A stretch of 64,000 bases of DNA from Immersiella caudata (GCA_030512335.1 JAULSU010000001.1:186001-250000); one strand, 5' to 3'. Numbered from the stretch's first letter, positions 20,943-34,168 are shown. Made by a program: numbers and translations. The notes: generated from the letters alone by a model not told the origin.

Positions 20943-22477
20943 ATGGATGTGCGAAAGATCCTGGCCCTTTCGGAGGCCCCGCGACAAAAATTTCTCAATT
21001 CTGGCCCGTCGTCCTCGTCGTCAGCGGCGCCCTCTCCCGAGCTCCAGCTCGCCATGGAAGACGACGATCGCGTGGCCTTGCACGCGCCCGACGGCACCCT
21101 GGCGCTCATCGACCCAGCCTCGACGGTCCATCAGAGCGGCTGCATCCGATGCCACAAATCTGGCGCGTTGGCATGCCCCGGCTGCCACGCGGCGCAGTAT
21201 TGCTCCCAAGAATGCCAGGTCGCCGACCGGCCGTACCACGAGCGACTCTGCGGTCAACAGCGTCATTTTGACGAAACGAAACGACCTTCGCCCCGTCACG
21301 TTCGGTGCATCTTGTTGGTCGTCGACAAGCCTGGTCCCGACTTTGTCTGGGTCGAGTGCGACGCCAAGGGCCGTCTTTCGCGCCCCCATTTGGAAGAGAC
21401 CTTGGGTACGGCTTCGCCGACACCGCTCTATTCCAGATTAATCGAGAGGGCATGACGAACAAGTCGCCTTACTTTGCCGCCCTGATGCGCCCGAAGAATC
21501 TGTTCCCCTTGCCGGTGAACCGGGCGTTACTCCGGACCATGGCTGGCCCCGGCCGGGCTTTCCCCCACCGTGGCAACCTGCTCCACATGGCGTTTTCGAG
21601 ACCCACGGCGCAGCAGCCAGGATGCCAGCCCCGCGACGTGACCATGTTTGACTGGGCCGAGGTCATCACTTTCTTCCACACGGACGCTTCCACCCCGCTC
21701 ATCGTCGACCCGGCCCGCTACACCGGTGCCGCCATCCCTTGCCTCAAGCTGAACTGCCATGGCGACTGCGCCCGATACGGCATCGCCACCACGGAGGAGG
21801 GTATCACTATGATGGGGACGCCGCATCGCAAGCTGCACCACTGGGTCTCCCCCTACGCCGTCATGCTCCAGCTGCCGTGGGTGTCCCGCTGGGCCTACAC
21901 CAACCTGGACCTGGTCACCACGTCGGCCGACCCCGTGGCCGCGCAGCAAAATGACCAGGCCGCCTTCCTCGACGCCTGCGCCCAGTTCTGCCCCTCTACG
22001 GGCGTTGTTGACCACATTGTACACGAGCCCTTTGGCGGCACGCAGCTACTATTCCGCACAGATGGCGCCGCGGTCCATCTGCACCATCTGACAGCCTTCA
22101 ACCGCTTCCTCGCCAGCATCATCCCGGCCGGGCAGAACCGCATCAGCCACGTGGTCGCTCGCGCTGGCGACACGACCCTCGCCAAGCTGCGGTCTCGCAT
22201 CACCAAGACCGCGTTTGCGAGCTTCTGGGAGGAATACGTCGCCGGCCTGGATCGGGAGACGGACCATGACCATGTTCCGGCCAGCCCGTACGACGCAACC
22301 CCGGGCCCGCACGCCCAGGAGGCCAGCCTCTTCGGAGAAGAGGATCGTGCGAAGATCGAGGCGGCTTGGCAGCCCGAGCAGCACGGGGGTGGGTTTCAGC
22401 AACTCCAGGAGATACTTCAGGGTGAGCTGGCCGAGATGCTGCCCGGGGTGAATGTGTTGGTCCGTTTCCACCCGTAG
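20943..22477 (+). CDS. MYND zinc-finger protein, interrupted by a one-base frameshift
   Basis: From ATG at 20943 the protein starts MDVRKILALSE. At about residues 62-98 it has a MYND zinc finger with the expected Cys/His ladder (CIRCHKSGALACPGC, YCSQECQ, HERLC). MYND fingers bind proline-rich peptides in partners. The first frame stops at 21455. The homologous-looking continuation (GYGFADTALFQINREG... to VNVLVRFHP) is open in the next frame to 22477. The switch must lie at about 21385-21410, beside CCCCC and GGG runs; one missing base explains it and no intron does. Both parts share the C-ending codon style, so this is one gene of about 510 residues. It is either mutated or affected by a base-call error. 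Confidence 0.75.
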
Positions 22478-22879
22478 CCGGCCAATCCGGGGGGGGAATC
22501 AAGTATGCGGGACAAACATGGTGCGGGCGGTGGGGGAATAAGACCAAGCTCAACAACTCTTGCATTTTGCCGTCTCTCGCTCTCCAGATAGGAATAGAGG
22601 CAGGCTACGGTGCGTCGTGAGTGCCTCATAAGAATAGGATCATAGCCTAAGCGTCGCTTCCGTCCGTGATTTCTGGGCCCTCAGCCCACTAGCAAACACG
22701 CACACAGGAATTCTATCGAGGGAGGTTTGCTTTCGGCACCCAGCATATCCAAGCTCCGCCCCCGACCTACTTGTACTGGTAGCTGCCGATGGTGGTGACG
22801 GTGGTGGGCTGGACTTTGACGTTGCCCTGGTCTCTTGCTGTATTGTTGCTGGCGTGACTTGGGCCGGCTGATACCTGGC

Positions 22880-22881
<2 letters not shown>

Positions 22882-22946
<65 letters not shown>
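22882..22946. repeat. (AG)n microsatellite, about 32 units
   Basis: An uninterrupted run of alternating A and G covers 65 bp. Confidence 0.97.
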
Positions 22947-22947
<1 letters not shown>

Positions 22948-22949
<2 letters not shown>

Positions 22950-22980
22950 GGGGGGGGGGGAGGGGAGGGGAGGGGGGGGG
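22948..22980. repeat. G-run cluster, potential G-quadruplex
   Basis: Directly after the AG repeat comes a run of 13 G, then further runs of four, four and nine G separated by single A. Four or more G-runs so close together could fold as a quadruplex. This is visible in the sequence; folding is inference. Confidence 0.7.
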
Positions 22981-23193
22981 TTATTTTCCGCCGAGTCGAT
23001 CGCCACCAAGAACGCACACCTCGTACCTACCGCAGAGAGACTATGGTTCATATCGAACGGCATGAAAAGGCAAGACACAGTCCCCCAACTCCTTGTTCCA
23101 GCCATTGACAGGCCCCTGGCCCACCGAGGCTAACGAGCAGGTCGACCGGAATCGATAGGTACTGCCGGCGCCCATCAGATACAGCAGCTATTA

Positions 23194-23708
23194 ATGACGA
23201 CAGCAACACCCTCATCCTTCGCAAAGATATCCATCAAAATGTTTGACACGCGTCGCTTCACCTTCGTGCCCAAGCGGTTTGGAACATCCACCGTTGAATC
23301 CGCGGAGCTCGTCACGCACGTGCTGCGTCCAAACGACTCGCCTGAGCTCCTGGGTTTGTATCACAACCGCCCGCTACAGCCGATCCACGGCATCAGCGTT
23401 GGGTTCCTCTTCGCCCGTTTCGTCTGGTCTTTGTCCACGGATAAACACCTCCCCTTTTCGAGTCGAGCATCGAGTACGCTGTACGCTTGTGGGATGAGAC
23501 AAAGGGCGAGGGGGAAACCAAAACCATGAGAGGGCTGGATGTCGCACCTTGGACCCAACTTTTTGAACGGCGCAGCCTGAGTGCCAGCCTAAAGAAGCGA
23601 TCGCTTTCGACACGGGGAGGCGAGGACGGAGAGGATGATGGCGGCTGGTCAGACTACCGCGGTATGCTCGGTGAAGACGAAGATGAAGAGTTTGAGTACA
23701 GCAGCTGA
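23194..23708 (+). pseudogene. Unknown protein, two frames joined by a shift near 23455
   Basis: The first frame begins MTTATPSSFAKISIKMFDTR and includes ELVTHVLRPNDSPELLGLYH and ISVGFLFARFVWSLS. At about 23455, beside CCCC and TTTT runs, the sensible continuation moves one frame over (FESSIEYAVRLWDETKGEGE...) and ends with an acidic tail at 23708. I do not recognise the family. The pattern FxxxRFGTxxVE...HVLRPNDxPEL reads like a real fungal gene product rather than chance. It may be a frameshifted single-exon gene or contain an intron I could not place. Confidence 0.4.
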
Positions 23709-24646
23709 GATGAGCCGCCGAGGGGGCGGCCCCGGAACCGTTACTGGAGGGGCTCCATGGTTGATATTGATGGGCGTGTGCTGAGCTTATCGACGTCGTT
23801 CATGTCTGCCACCAACCCGCAAACCAAATACCTTCAAGACCCCTGACACCAGAAGGAAGGGATCCTGCCGCATCCCCGGAGGCGTCCGGGGAATCGGGAG
23901 GAAGCCCAAGGCCCCGAAAACGAGCCCGCAAGGAGGAAGAGCCAGCCGTGGAAAGCTGGCCTTCATAGGCATAAACATGGGCTGTATGGGCATAAACGCA
24001 TATTGCCATAGCCCCCCAGAGATCTCAAGGGGGGTGTTTTCCAGTTTGACTGACCCGTGTTTGTCATTCCCCTTCTTCACGTCACGGTTAGGGTGCATTA
24101 GCAGAACGGACAGGCAGCTTGCCATGCGGTTGAGACGTTGTAGAGTTGGCGTCATTGCCAGAGTCTTTGCAAGAATCCCTTCTCATTATGTGGAAATGCA
24201 TGTTGACGTGGCATCAAAGGTTCAACATGCTGAGTTGTAGGACCTTGGTCCCTCTTTGCACTCAAAATGTGTCGTCAGGATTCCAGGTAAGTGATTAAGC
24301 CCCGGGGTGTTTGCTGGATATACCAAGTCCGCTCTCCCTCTAGAGTCAGAACCCCCGATCTTGAATCAACCAAGGTATGCCCTATCCAAGCACCTCGCCC
24401 ACCACGGGTTACTCATTACATTCCTGTCCAGTCTTTTGATACAACTGACCACCCGGAGGACATAGTTATAGGTGTTGCCGATGTCAATGAATAAATAATG
24501 GATCCTCGACCTGCTGCACACTGAAGTATCCAACGTTAACCCAATCGTCCAAAAGCTTTCTGCGCTACACCTCAACATCAACACCACGCCCCAAACCTCT
24601 TCAAAGCCAACCTACCTCAGACTCAACAAACGCACATTAAACACCC
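23709..24646. other. Intergenic, no gene seen
   Basis: About 0.9 kb between the unknown frameshifted gene and the 3' end of the NACHT-ankyrin gene. No supported feature. Confidence 0.5.
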
Positions 24647-27600
24647 TCAAGCCCTCCCAAAAGCCCCAACGATATCCTCCTTCTCGCACGCACTCGCTAC
24701 ATCCAACGCACTCCTCCCCTTCTTATCCTCCCTCAACGGATCCAACCCCTTCGCTACAAGCGCAACAAAGACCTTCTTATCGTGATCCTTTTCCTGCCCG
24801 TACCTAGCCTGTCGCCTCGCCGTCACATGGAGCATCGTCTCCCCTTCTTTGTTCACCGCCAGCACGTCAACCCCGCTTGTGGGGGGGAACAATTCATGGT
24901 ACAGCTGGAGATGGCATGGTTCTTCCGAGCGGGGATCGTCATCCGGGTAAAATTTACGAGCGCGAATATCCGAGAGGAGGTAAAGGTGGAGGGGGGTGTT
25001 CCCTTCGTTGTCGACAGCGTTGATGGAACCTGCTTGGGCTAGGAACCTGTTCCAGAGCGCGAGGCACTGTTCTGGGTAGTCGGCTGGGAGATCTTGTTCG
25101 AGGACGGAGGGAGAGGGGCGTCTTGTGCGGTTGATCTGGTTGGCGATGTGATGTAGTGCAGTGCGGCCGGTTGGGTCTGCCTCGAGGATATTCGCGCCCT
25201 TGGAGAGGAGGAGCTCGCAGATCTCAGGCCGGAGGAAGCGCAGGGCGTAGTGCAGGGGGGTATATCCGTCGTTGTCCCTGAGGAGGAGGGTTGGGCGGAC
25301 CTCTTCACGGTTGATGAACTCGACTATTGTGTCGTCATTTGGGTGCTCGTTCATCAACAAGTGGTGAAGTGCCGACTTTCCGCCGTTGTCGACGAGAGTG
25401 GCATCCCCGCCATGTCCCAGAATGCGTACAAGGGTGTTGGAGTTATCCCGTCTTCCGTCGCCAAGATGAGGGGCAGCACTGGAAGCCATCAAGACTGTCC
25501 TGCCGCGCTGATCCCGGCGACTGAAGTCGATTCGTGACACGCAAGGCTCGCTGAGAAGCTCGTTCTGAACAGGAAGTTCCGGAAACTCAAAGAGAAAGTG
25601 GACGGCTGTCTCTTCCTCGTTCAGCGGAACGTACAAATCAGCTCCGTGGACAACAAGCGTTCGCAGAAGCGGCATCAAGTCCTTGAAACCGTGGTTAAGC
25701 TTCGTCGCAAAGGCTGCGCAGATAACAGCGTACAACTTGCGGTCTGTCTTCAGGGTGTAGTGAATTTCCAAAGCGCGGCGCGTTTCATCGACAGAGTTGA
25801 CGTCGACGCCATTGTCAAGCAATAGCTCAAGCGCTGCGAGGTTCTGGTCAAAGATAACCTCAAACAGTGGAAGACGTTTCCCGAGCGTGGGGTTGGCGCC
25901 TCGGGCGAGTAGCTCCTGCATTGCTTGCGGCGTGGCGGATGCCTTGCACACCGGAGACAAGCCAAACTTGTCAAGCAAATTCGGGTCTCCGCCGTGATCA
26001 AGAAGTACCCGGGTAGCAGCAGCGCCCCAGACACTCCTACTATCATGTCCGCTGCTAGAGTCCATGTTCTTCCCCGCAGCAATGTGCAGAGCGGAGCGAC
26101 CTTTCTCGTCAAGAGCGTCTACCTCGGCGCCGTGCTCGAGGAGGTAGCGAAGGCCTTCCACCTTCCAGTAGTACTTGGCAGAGGCGAGAACATGGAGGGC
26201 GGTCCCGCCAGGAACAATTTCCACGTTTCTCGAGTACCTGTCGCCGTCGTGGCACGCAGACCGGGCGTTGACGTCAACACCGACCATTTCGACCAGGAAG
26301 CGCAGCGTCTCCAGATTGCATTCAGGGGCCTGGCAGGCCATCTGAAGAGTCGTAAGGGCAGGGAGATCGTAGTACCGGTCACCAGCCTCTCGAGACTTTT
26401 CGATGTACCCGCGGGCCGATGCATCGGAGCTGTAATAGTTGACAAGTTGGGGTGTCTTCTCGGCAATGGCCAGCTTCGCGGGCTTGAGCAAGTCTTTCAG
26501 CAGCGAGTAATGCGATGCACGCGAAGGTTCGGCTTCAAAAGCTTCGTTGATCAACTCAGCTGCGTCGTCGATAGTAAGGAGATCGAGGTACCGATGAGGT
26601 GACTCCCGGACTTCGTCCAACGTGTTCTGCGAGACTCGAAGGTTAGGCAGACCGGATCTCGGCCGCGCCAAGGCCAGGTGCGCCCTCATCTTCTGGTTCG
26701 GGTGTTCCAAGTCGCCTGAGGCTCTCCTTGTTATCCGAGAGATCTCTGTTGGAGTCGTTGCCTTTTGTAGCAGCTCCTCATCGCTCGCGAATAGTTCCAC
26801 AAACTCTGCACAGCCGTCACGGAGCGCGACATCCAAGGCGGTGGACCCGTTTTCATCTGGGGCAGCAACATCACTTCCCTGGACTGTTGTCAGCACCCTG
26901 CCTCGCACAAACACAAATACACGAGTCATTTACAACATACCGCTTTGATAAGCAACTTTGCAATGGCTGCAACTTGTGGATTTGGAGCCCCTCTCACTGT
27001 TGGCTTCTTCACCCCGTAGCTTGGGGCTAGGTACCATGGGTCGGGGCTCTGGTGTCCCTGGCTTCCAGGGCGTAGGGGGCCACGGGGTGGACCTCGTATC
27101 CAGGCTTGCAGAATTTGGGAATCCCAAATCCCTTGCTCTAGCGGAAAGTGTGCGCAGAAATGCAGAGCTGTCATGTTCCACGGCCCCTGAGCGTGAATGT
27201 CCGCTCTGTGCTTCAGAAGCAGGGCCACCGACTCGACTTGCCCAGAGAGGCAGGCAACATGCAAGGGGGTTAGGCCAAGATTGTCCTTGTGGTTAATGTC
27301 GACGTTGTCGGGCGAGTGGTGGCTCAAAATCTGGCACAATATGCCCGGCCTTCGAGCCCGGCAGGCGAGATGCAGAACATTCTGAGAGTCCTTGGTGAGC
27401 AGACCAAGGTCCGCTCCGGCCTCTACCCACTTGGTCAATTCGGGCTCCGACGTCATCGCCGCCACATGGACGACGCCCAGCCCGTTGTTATCGAGTATCT
27501 CATAGGCGTCTTCGGCATTAGTCCCAACAGCGTCGAGGAAATGGAGATTCTCGTCGACAGAAACCGTGCCGGGACCGCCTTGAGGCACAAAACCCGAAGA

Positions 27601-30600
27601 GTTCGACTTCCCAGCCCTCGAGTATACGTGCAAAGGAGTCTCGCCCTTGTTGTTGACAGCAGTCAGTGGGATGCCCAGCCCAAGAAGCCACTCGATATGC
27701 CTCGCATCATCCTTCCAGTCGCCAGCAGCCATGTGGAGAAGCGTATTTCCACGCCCGTCTCTGCTCAGGGGATCAATACCATCGGCAATCAGGCGTTCGG
27801 CGCGCTGATGGTAGTCCGACCTCTTCCATGCAGACTGTAAAAGCGAAAAGAGTGCATTCTCCCCATCATTGTTCACCACAGATGGGTCCGCCCTATGGTC
27901 CCTGAGGATGCTCATTCTCGTTTCGTTGCCCAAACAGCGGAAGTAAAGAGTGTTGCCCCGTGAGTCTCGAGTGTCAACGTGAACACCTTCTGCCAAAAGT
28001 AGCTCGACAAATCTCGCAAAATCTTCGTCTATGCGAGCGACCGAGTTGTCTGACAGCTTGAACCAGCAGTCTTTCAAAACCCTCTCGTCGTCCTTGCAGC
28101 GGGACAGGAGCGTCTTGAACAGATCGAATCCGACGGACATGGCCAATCCCGCTGGCGTGTACCCGTACTTGTTGCGACACCTCGGGTCGGCGCCTTGACT
28201 GAGCAAATAATGGACGATCGCAGCGCAGTTCTCCGGGCCTTTCCTCTTGTCGTGAAGGGTGCAAAGCAATGGCGTGTCCCCGTCTTCGTCCTTCTGGTTC
28301 AGGTCATATCCTTGTTTGACCAGCAACTTTATGGCCTCGAAGTTGTTAAACATGCATGCGACATGGAGAGCTGTTCTACCGTTCTCGAGGGGCCGATGAG
28401 CGTCAGCACCAGCCTCAATCAGCGCATGGAGAGTAAGGAGGCGAAGAGCCCGGCGTTCTGGATACGAGCCGTAGTCCACGCTGCCTGCAGCAAGGGTGAA
28501 CGCGGTGTCGCCGTTTCCGTCAAGCTGCTCGAGATCTGCGCCAGCCTCAATGAGGCATTCCAGGATGGAGTGACACGCTTCGCTGTTGTCCTCCCACCAA
28601 ATTTCGACCAGAGCGTGGATCGGCGCGCACTCGGCCGTAGCACGTGCTGGACCACCCCCGTTGATCATCCGTCGTGGTAGCCAGGTCGATGTCTTTTTAA
28701 CATCTGCGCCACGTCGTACGAGGGCCTCGACCACTTTGACATTGGCTGATCTGCACGCATAGTAGAGCGCAGTGGCTTGCCGGAACGTGGCGTCTGGAGA
28801 GACATTGGAGTTCTCCAAGATGGCGAGGACGGCATCGGTACGGCTATTTTGGCAGCATTCGCAAAGAAGCCGCTCCAGCGTCTCGGGTTTGCAGAACGGA
28901 ATCATTGCCCTCACGCACTCCGTGTGTCCTCTCTGACTGACATAGAGGATGGCGTCTTCTCCTCGAGTAATCCGCTCCCCACCAAGCAGGCGACCTCCGT
29001 GGTTTTCCTTGGTCTTGATGGTATCGGGCTCAACACCCTCCTCCAGAAGAATCCTGAGCACATTTGCATGATTGTTCTTGGCGGCCAGGTGTATCGGTTT
29101 GTGTCCACGACTGTCCTCGGGGTTGGGGTCGGCCCCGCCGTTCACGAGCAACGCAACGACCTCGGAGTGGCCCTTCTCCGCTGCCCAATGCAACGGGACG
29201 CGTTTTTGGGCATCGAGCCGGGACACTGACGCAGGATCCTGGGCCAGCAGCGCCGAGGAGAACACTGACAGGCCGGCAAATGCGGCAATATGCAGCGGGT
29301 GAGGGATTCCATCCTGACTTCCTCGAGTCTCCGATGTTGTTCCCCACTGGAGGAGAAGCCACCGCAAGAAGGTGAGGCTATTGGGGTCAAGGAAGGACTT
29401 GATCGCCGCAAAGAAGCCTTCGTCGAATACATCGTAGCGCTTCGCATGATACGTCCAGTATTCGACAGCGTATGCGAGAAATGGGTGTGAAAGGCGAGCG
29501 TGGCGGTAGTCAAAAGGATCTCTCTCGATCTTTTCGTCAAGATAGCTGTACTTGTAGTGCTCTTTGTCGTAATCCCGCCCGTGCGGGGGTGTGCGGTAAA
29601 CAAGCGATATTGTGTCCTTGACAGAATCACCAGCGTCAGGCTCTCCTTCCTGTAGCATCGAGCCGGACCAGAGATAGCGGAGGCAGTTCATGGCCATGCG
29701 CCCGTGTGCTGCGTCTGTCTCGATGAGGGGAAAGACGGGCGCATTATCCGCTTGTCTGGTACGGGTATCGCCGCGGAGAAACTCAGTAAGGGAGTGGTGA
29801 ATGATCTGCAGTGTCTCATCCTCCAGAACTTCGACCAGCGAGCCGCAGCACGTAGCGACGAGGGACTTGAGACCACCCGGTGGGTCGAGGTCGGGATAGA
29901 TGCACTTGGTGAGACTGGTGAGCTCGTTCAGGCGCAGGGGACGGGCCGAGTGCGTGACGGCCAGGAACACATGCGTCTGAAGCTCGACCGAGACCCCATT
30001 CGCCTCGCGCTGCTTTGCCAACATGGCGTCGTAGGTCCGCTCCAGCCCGACCGGCAGGGAAGCCTCCAATGCCTTGATATCGACAAGGCTGTTGCTGTCC
30101 GGCGCCAAGTCGCGCAAAATCTGGTCCATCGCAAGCTTGGCATAGAGAAACAGACCCTCCGACCGCCTTGCGACCATGTCGACGATCTGCTGACGAGCCG
30201 GCTCGCCGAGCGCGTGTTCTCCCAGTCGGTGGCGTAAATAAGCAAAGATGTCGACATCGACAAGCTGCTGCTGCAAGCTAATGTGCACAATGGAAGAGTC
30301 CCGCAGCGCGCTTTGGAGGTGCCTCTTTGGCCGGCCTGTCATGAGCAGCTTGAGGGTAGCAGGTCGATGCGTCGCCAGACTGTTGAGGCGTTCGAGAAGC
30401 GGGCCCTGGTGGTTGTCGGACGCCATCTCATCAAGGGCATCGGCAATGCAGTACACCTTGGGGACGCAGGACAGCCCATCGAGAAGATACTGAAAGAGAT
30501 CGCCATCGGATATCTCAGCCAGCTCGGCATCCGAGCGCGGTTGCAGCGCGAACTGCAGCTTTGGGGAATGTGGAAGCAGTTGAGCGAGCCAATCCTGGAC

Positions 30601-30957
30601 GAGAGAACGAGGCGAGAAGTTGGCCGAGATGATATTCCTGAAGAAAAAGAACAGAATCGGGCAATTTTCGGTGGCGCGAAGATGCTGGACGAGCGATGCG
30701 GCGATGACCGACTTGCCGGCGCCGGGAACGCCTTTGACCCAGAGGCTGCCGTGATCATCAGAATCGTGCCACTTGCGGTATTCATCCGTATCGCATATCC
30801 ACAGGCCCGTTCCGGGAGCTTGTGAGGAGAGATGGCGACGCAATTCGCCTGATTCTGCCAGGTAGTCCGTTGGCTGAAGCCAGGCTCGAATCTTGTCGAG
30901 AGCGGCGGCATCAAGGGCCGTCTCGGCGTGATCAACGACCTCGTACCCGTCAGACAT
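24647..30957 (-). CDS. NACHT-ankyrin NLR-like protein, 2,082 residues
   Basis: Exon 1 is 30957-26941 and exon 2 is 26878-24647, joined in phase by a 63-nt intron (GTATGT donor, GCTGAC branch, CCAG acceptor). The first 70 residues (AWLQPTDYLAESGELRRHL, GTGLWICDTDEYRKWH) form the short leader often seen before fungal NACHT domains. Walker A is GVPGAGKS at 76-83 and Walker B is VYCIADALDE at 168-177. A winged-helix-like part follows, then from about residue 530 a very long run of ankyrin repeats to the C-terminus. Such proteins are the fungal counterparts of NLR receptors: the NACHT ATPase switches and the repeats sense a ligand. No HET, HeLo or lipase effector domain is fused, so it may signal through a separate partner; a HET gene lies immediately upstream on the same strand. 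Confidence 0.9.
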
Positions 30958-31434
30958 TTTTGTGAGTTACTGAATGGAATCTGCAAGCATTTTGAAGGAA
31001 GGTGCAACTCGACACGGGGAAGTTACTATGTACATAGGCGAATTCATGGTGAGGTTGAGAGTGGGGCATACTCCAGGCAACGGTGCGCAGGACCAGGTTG
31101 CTGGTTGGTTGGATCGGTTTCATGGGCCGCACTTTGCCTGGTGGGAATGCTTGGCGCCCTTCGAATGGGCGCGAACTAGACAAGCATGAGAAGGTGACGA
31201 GACTCCAACTGCGAGGAAACGCGGGAGGATCTCAAGGTCAGGTCAATCATCCTGCGTGCTGGCGAGGCAGCCGCGTGTTACCAAGAGCAGAGCACCAACC
31301 ACAGCGCCAAGGCTTGGGAGGCGCGTAGGGGAAATAGCATTTTGGGCACTTCAGGGATTCAAGTGAGGGTATTCGTGCAACCGCCCCGTTCCCATTATTC
31401 TCTCACCGGAGAGGATTCCAAGCCCAGCCGCCTC
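30958..31434. other. Intergenic between HET gene 3' end and NACHT-ankyrin 5' end
   Basis: 477 bp that must contain the NACHT-ankyrin promoter. No box motif was identified with confidence. Confidence 0.45.
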
Positions 31435-33793
31435 TCAAACCAACACAACCCTCTCAACCTCACTCTCTTCCACTTTTCCCAAATCCTTCCTCACATCCAC
31501 CCCATCAACATAAACCTCTCCCACAAACCGATACTCCCCTATCCCCTCCTCTTTCTCCTGCTCCCTGCCTCTCACCCTCCTCAACAAAACCGTCATCCTC
31601 GCACCCCCCAGCAACCAAACCTCATCCCTCTCTTTACTACTGCCCGGCCCAAACCCCAGTCTCCCCCCCTCCGTCGCAATCAACACCCCCTCCGGCCCTA
31701 GCACCTCCCATGCCGCCTTTTCTAGTAGCATATCGCCGACCCTTGGATCCGCCGCATCAATCTGCAGCAACTGCGCAAGCGCCATAGTCGCCGCAAGCGA
31801 TGTACCCCCCGTGCCCCGAGACTTTTCCCTCAGAAACCCCATAAAACTGTCATGCCCCCATACATCCTTGCGGTAGCTGTACACCCCGCTACCGTAGGCG
31901 TCAGTGTATGACGAGATATAGGAAGATGGTAGTTCGCCTGCTGCCTCCCCAGGGAGCTTGTGAGCTCTTGGCGCCACCTCTGAGAGGGATGGTTCGCGGC
32001 TTGCTCGGCTTGACAGGCGAAAACGAGATCGTCGAGGGGGATAGGTTGGGAGGTGCTAGAGAGCCAGCTGTCGTGGAGGGATTCGAGGAATTTGGTGTTT
32101 TCCTCGGTGTGTCGGACTGCAGCCAAAGCAAGCTGGAGCTGCCCCCTTGGGGTTGCTCGAGGGGCGAAGCGCGGATCAAAGGTTTGGGATTGCCGCGGTT
32201 GAGGGTGGTGAAAAAGATCTGGGCCATGGTGGTGTGGATAGCGGTCGCGGAGAGGAGGAGATCGAGGAGGTTGTTGCGAAATCGAGTGCTGTCAGAGTAA
32301 AAGCGAAGGGCAGCGGGCCCGCAGGTGTCGAGGCGAATTCCGTGGACGACCATCTTGGGGCCTTCGACAATGGGGGGTGGGATGTGGGGCGCGTCGTTGA
32401 GTAGAGGAATGCTCGAGAGGTCAAATTCCGACATGGCTCGAATGCGTGAGTCGCCTGGGTGGACCGAGTAGTCAGGTACCCACGAGGGGAGATGGGAATA
32501 GCGTCGATGACGTCGATCCTCGACCTGTGACAACTCCAACAAGGTTCGTGTCCCCGTTATGAATGTCGAGGCAACCGAAGTGAACACCTCGCCCACGGCC
32601 ACCCCATAGTCCGGAGTGATGGGACTTCCCACTCCCTCGGGCAGAAGTTTTGAAAGCATCCCCAGGCCCCCGTAAACATGATCCCGATGGTCTTCAAAGT
32701 CCGAAGACCTCAGTATCCCGATCAATGAACTGGCTCTCAAAATCCACAGCCTCATCGCATCCCCCCTTCCCATTCCCTTGATCGGTCCCGCGTCCACCAG
32801 CCTCCTGATATCCTCGATGCTCCGAATCCTCCACCCAATGGCTCTCCGATTGCTCCCAACCGTCCACCGCATCCCGTCCTCTGCCCTGGCTCTCCCCATG
32901 ATGCGTGAATTCAGCGTGTTTCTCAACGACTGCGCCCACCCCGTTTGGTGTAGAAACCTCGAAAAGGCGCTCAATCGTACCCAACTCAACTCCGTCCTGC
33001 CGCACAAGACCGATATGTGCTGAGGCCGCCCTAGTGCCACCACCTGCACGACCCACCCTCTGTCAAACCACCGGTGACGATCTAGAAAATTCGCAAAGCC
33101 AAGCCATGTCACAGCCCAATGCGTACATATTGGCGCGCCAAGCCTATCCACGATCTTTCGAGACTCACAGAGGGGATCGACAGCGAGGCAAGTAGTCACG
33201 AAGGCTGGGTCGGAGGCTGTCAGTTTCGCAACGGCAGGGATGAACGTGTTGTGAACCCATACGACACTTCCTTTCGGGTCCAACTCCAGGGGACTCAGCC
33301 AGACGATGACGTGCTTCGCCCGAGAGTAGATTCTGTCCATGAGGAGGACTTGATGCTGCCGTTCCGAAGAGTTGGCTTGGTCGATGCAGAGAGCGTCGAT
33401 CCAGATTGGGAGCGTGGTAAGAAGGTCTTCAAGTTTTAGTTTTGACGCTGATTTTCGGTTTTCACGGGGTGTTTGGTGTGATTGAGGTCGTTGGAGGATA
33501 GCAAGAACATTCTGGAAGAAGTGAAGGAGGTTGGACGAAACAGTTGTCGTCTTGTCGTCACATTCGACGTCGTAGTAGCGTTCTGGTGATGGCTCAGGTT
33601 TGGCAGTTTCAGGGGCGTAGACGGGGGATCTCCAAGTGTAAGAGAGGGCGAGGAACTCGGGGATACTGTCAAGATCGACCTCGCGCAGGGAGAGAGAAAG
33701 AGCATGAGGCTTCGTCTCGTCATGGCGGATATAGAGCAGTCTGATAGAGTGCGTATCCGCAAGAGTCTGATATTTGTATGACAAAGGCGCCAT
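31435..33793 (-). CDS. HET-domain protein with two apparent frameshifts in its C-terminal half
   Basis: From ATG at 33793 a long frame has the HET hallmarks: YKYQTLADTHSIRLLYI at the start, FLALSYTW near residue 50, WIDALCIDQ near 133, the WFDRGWVVQ motif, DHVYGGLGMLSKLL, and LPSWVPDYS. The natural C-terminus of such proteins is found only by changing frame twice: near 32142-32152 (beside CCCCC and GGGG; QLQLALAAVRHTEENTKF is in the next frame) and again at about 31950-32080 to reach SGVYSYRKDVWGHDSFMGFL, ending at 31435. HET domains execute incompatibility cell death. If the shifts are real, a truncated protein of 630 residues is made that still holds the HET domain. It is upstream of, and co-oriented with, the NACHT-ankyrin gene. 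Confidence 0.75.
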
Positions 33794-34168
33794 TTGACCA
33801 CATTGTGATTAGTACGTTGGACTTCGAGTGCGACTCGAGGTCGGGACCTGAGGTCGATGTTGAGGTTGTTGATGAGCGCTGACAGGTTCCGACCCCGCAC
33901 GCCTGCTTCCATTTCTTGGCAGAGTGTTATCTTCCAGCTGGGGAAACCAGGCAGCAGTCCCACTCTCAAACCCTCCATAACCGCCCATTCTGTGAGCCCG
34001 CATGGCAACAGTGATTGGTGCCCACTGACCAATGGGACGGGGGATCAACTCAAGAACACATCTCTCCGTCGATAAAACATCAGCTCTCGCCCTAATTGTC
34101 CAAGCGGGTAGTCGACCGATAACTTTAGCTTAGAATCCCGAAGTCATCTCACCTCAACCACAGAAACA
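33794..34168. other. Intergenic between divergent genes
   Basis: The gap between the HET gene and the small plus-strand gene. No defined element was seen. Confidence 0.4.

Noticed and set aside
22835..23065. Open frame of Arg-Glu repeats
   Set aside because: It is only the AG microsatellite read as codons.
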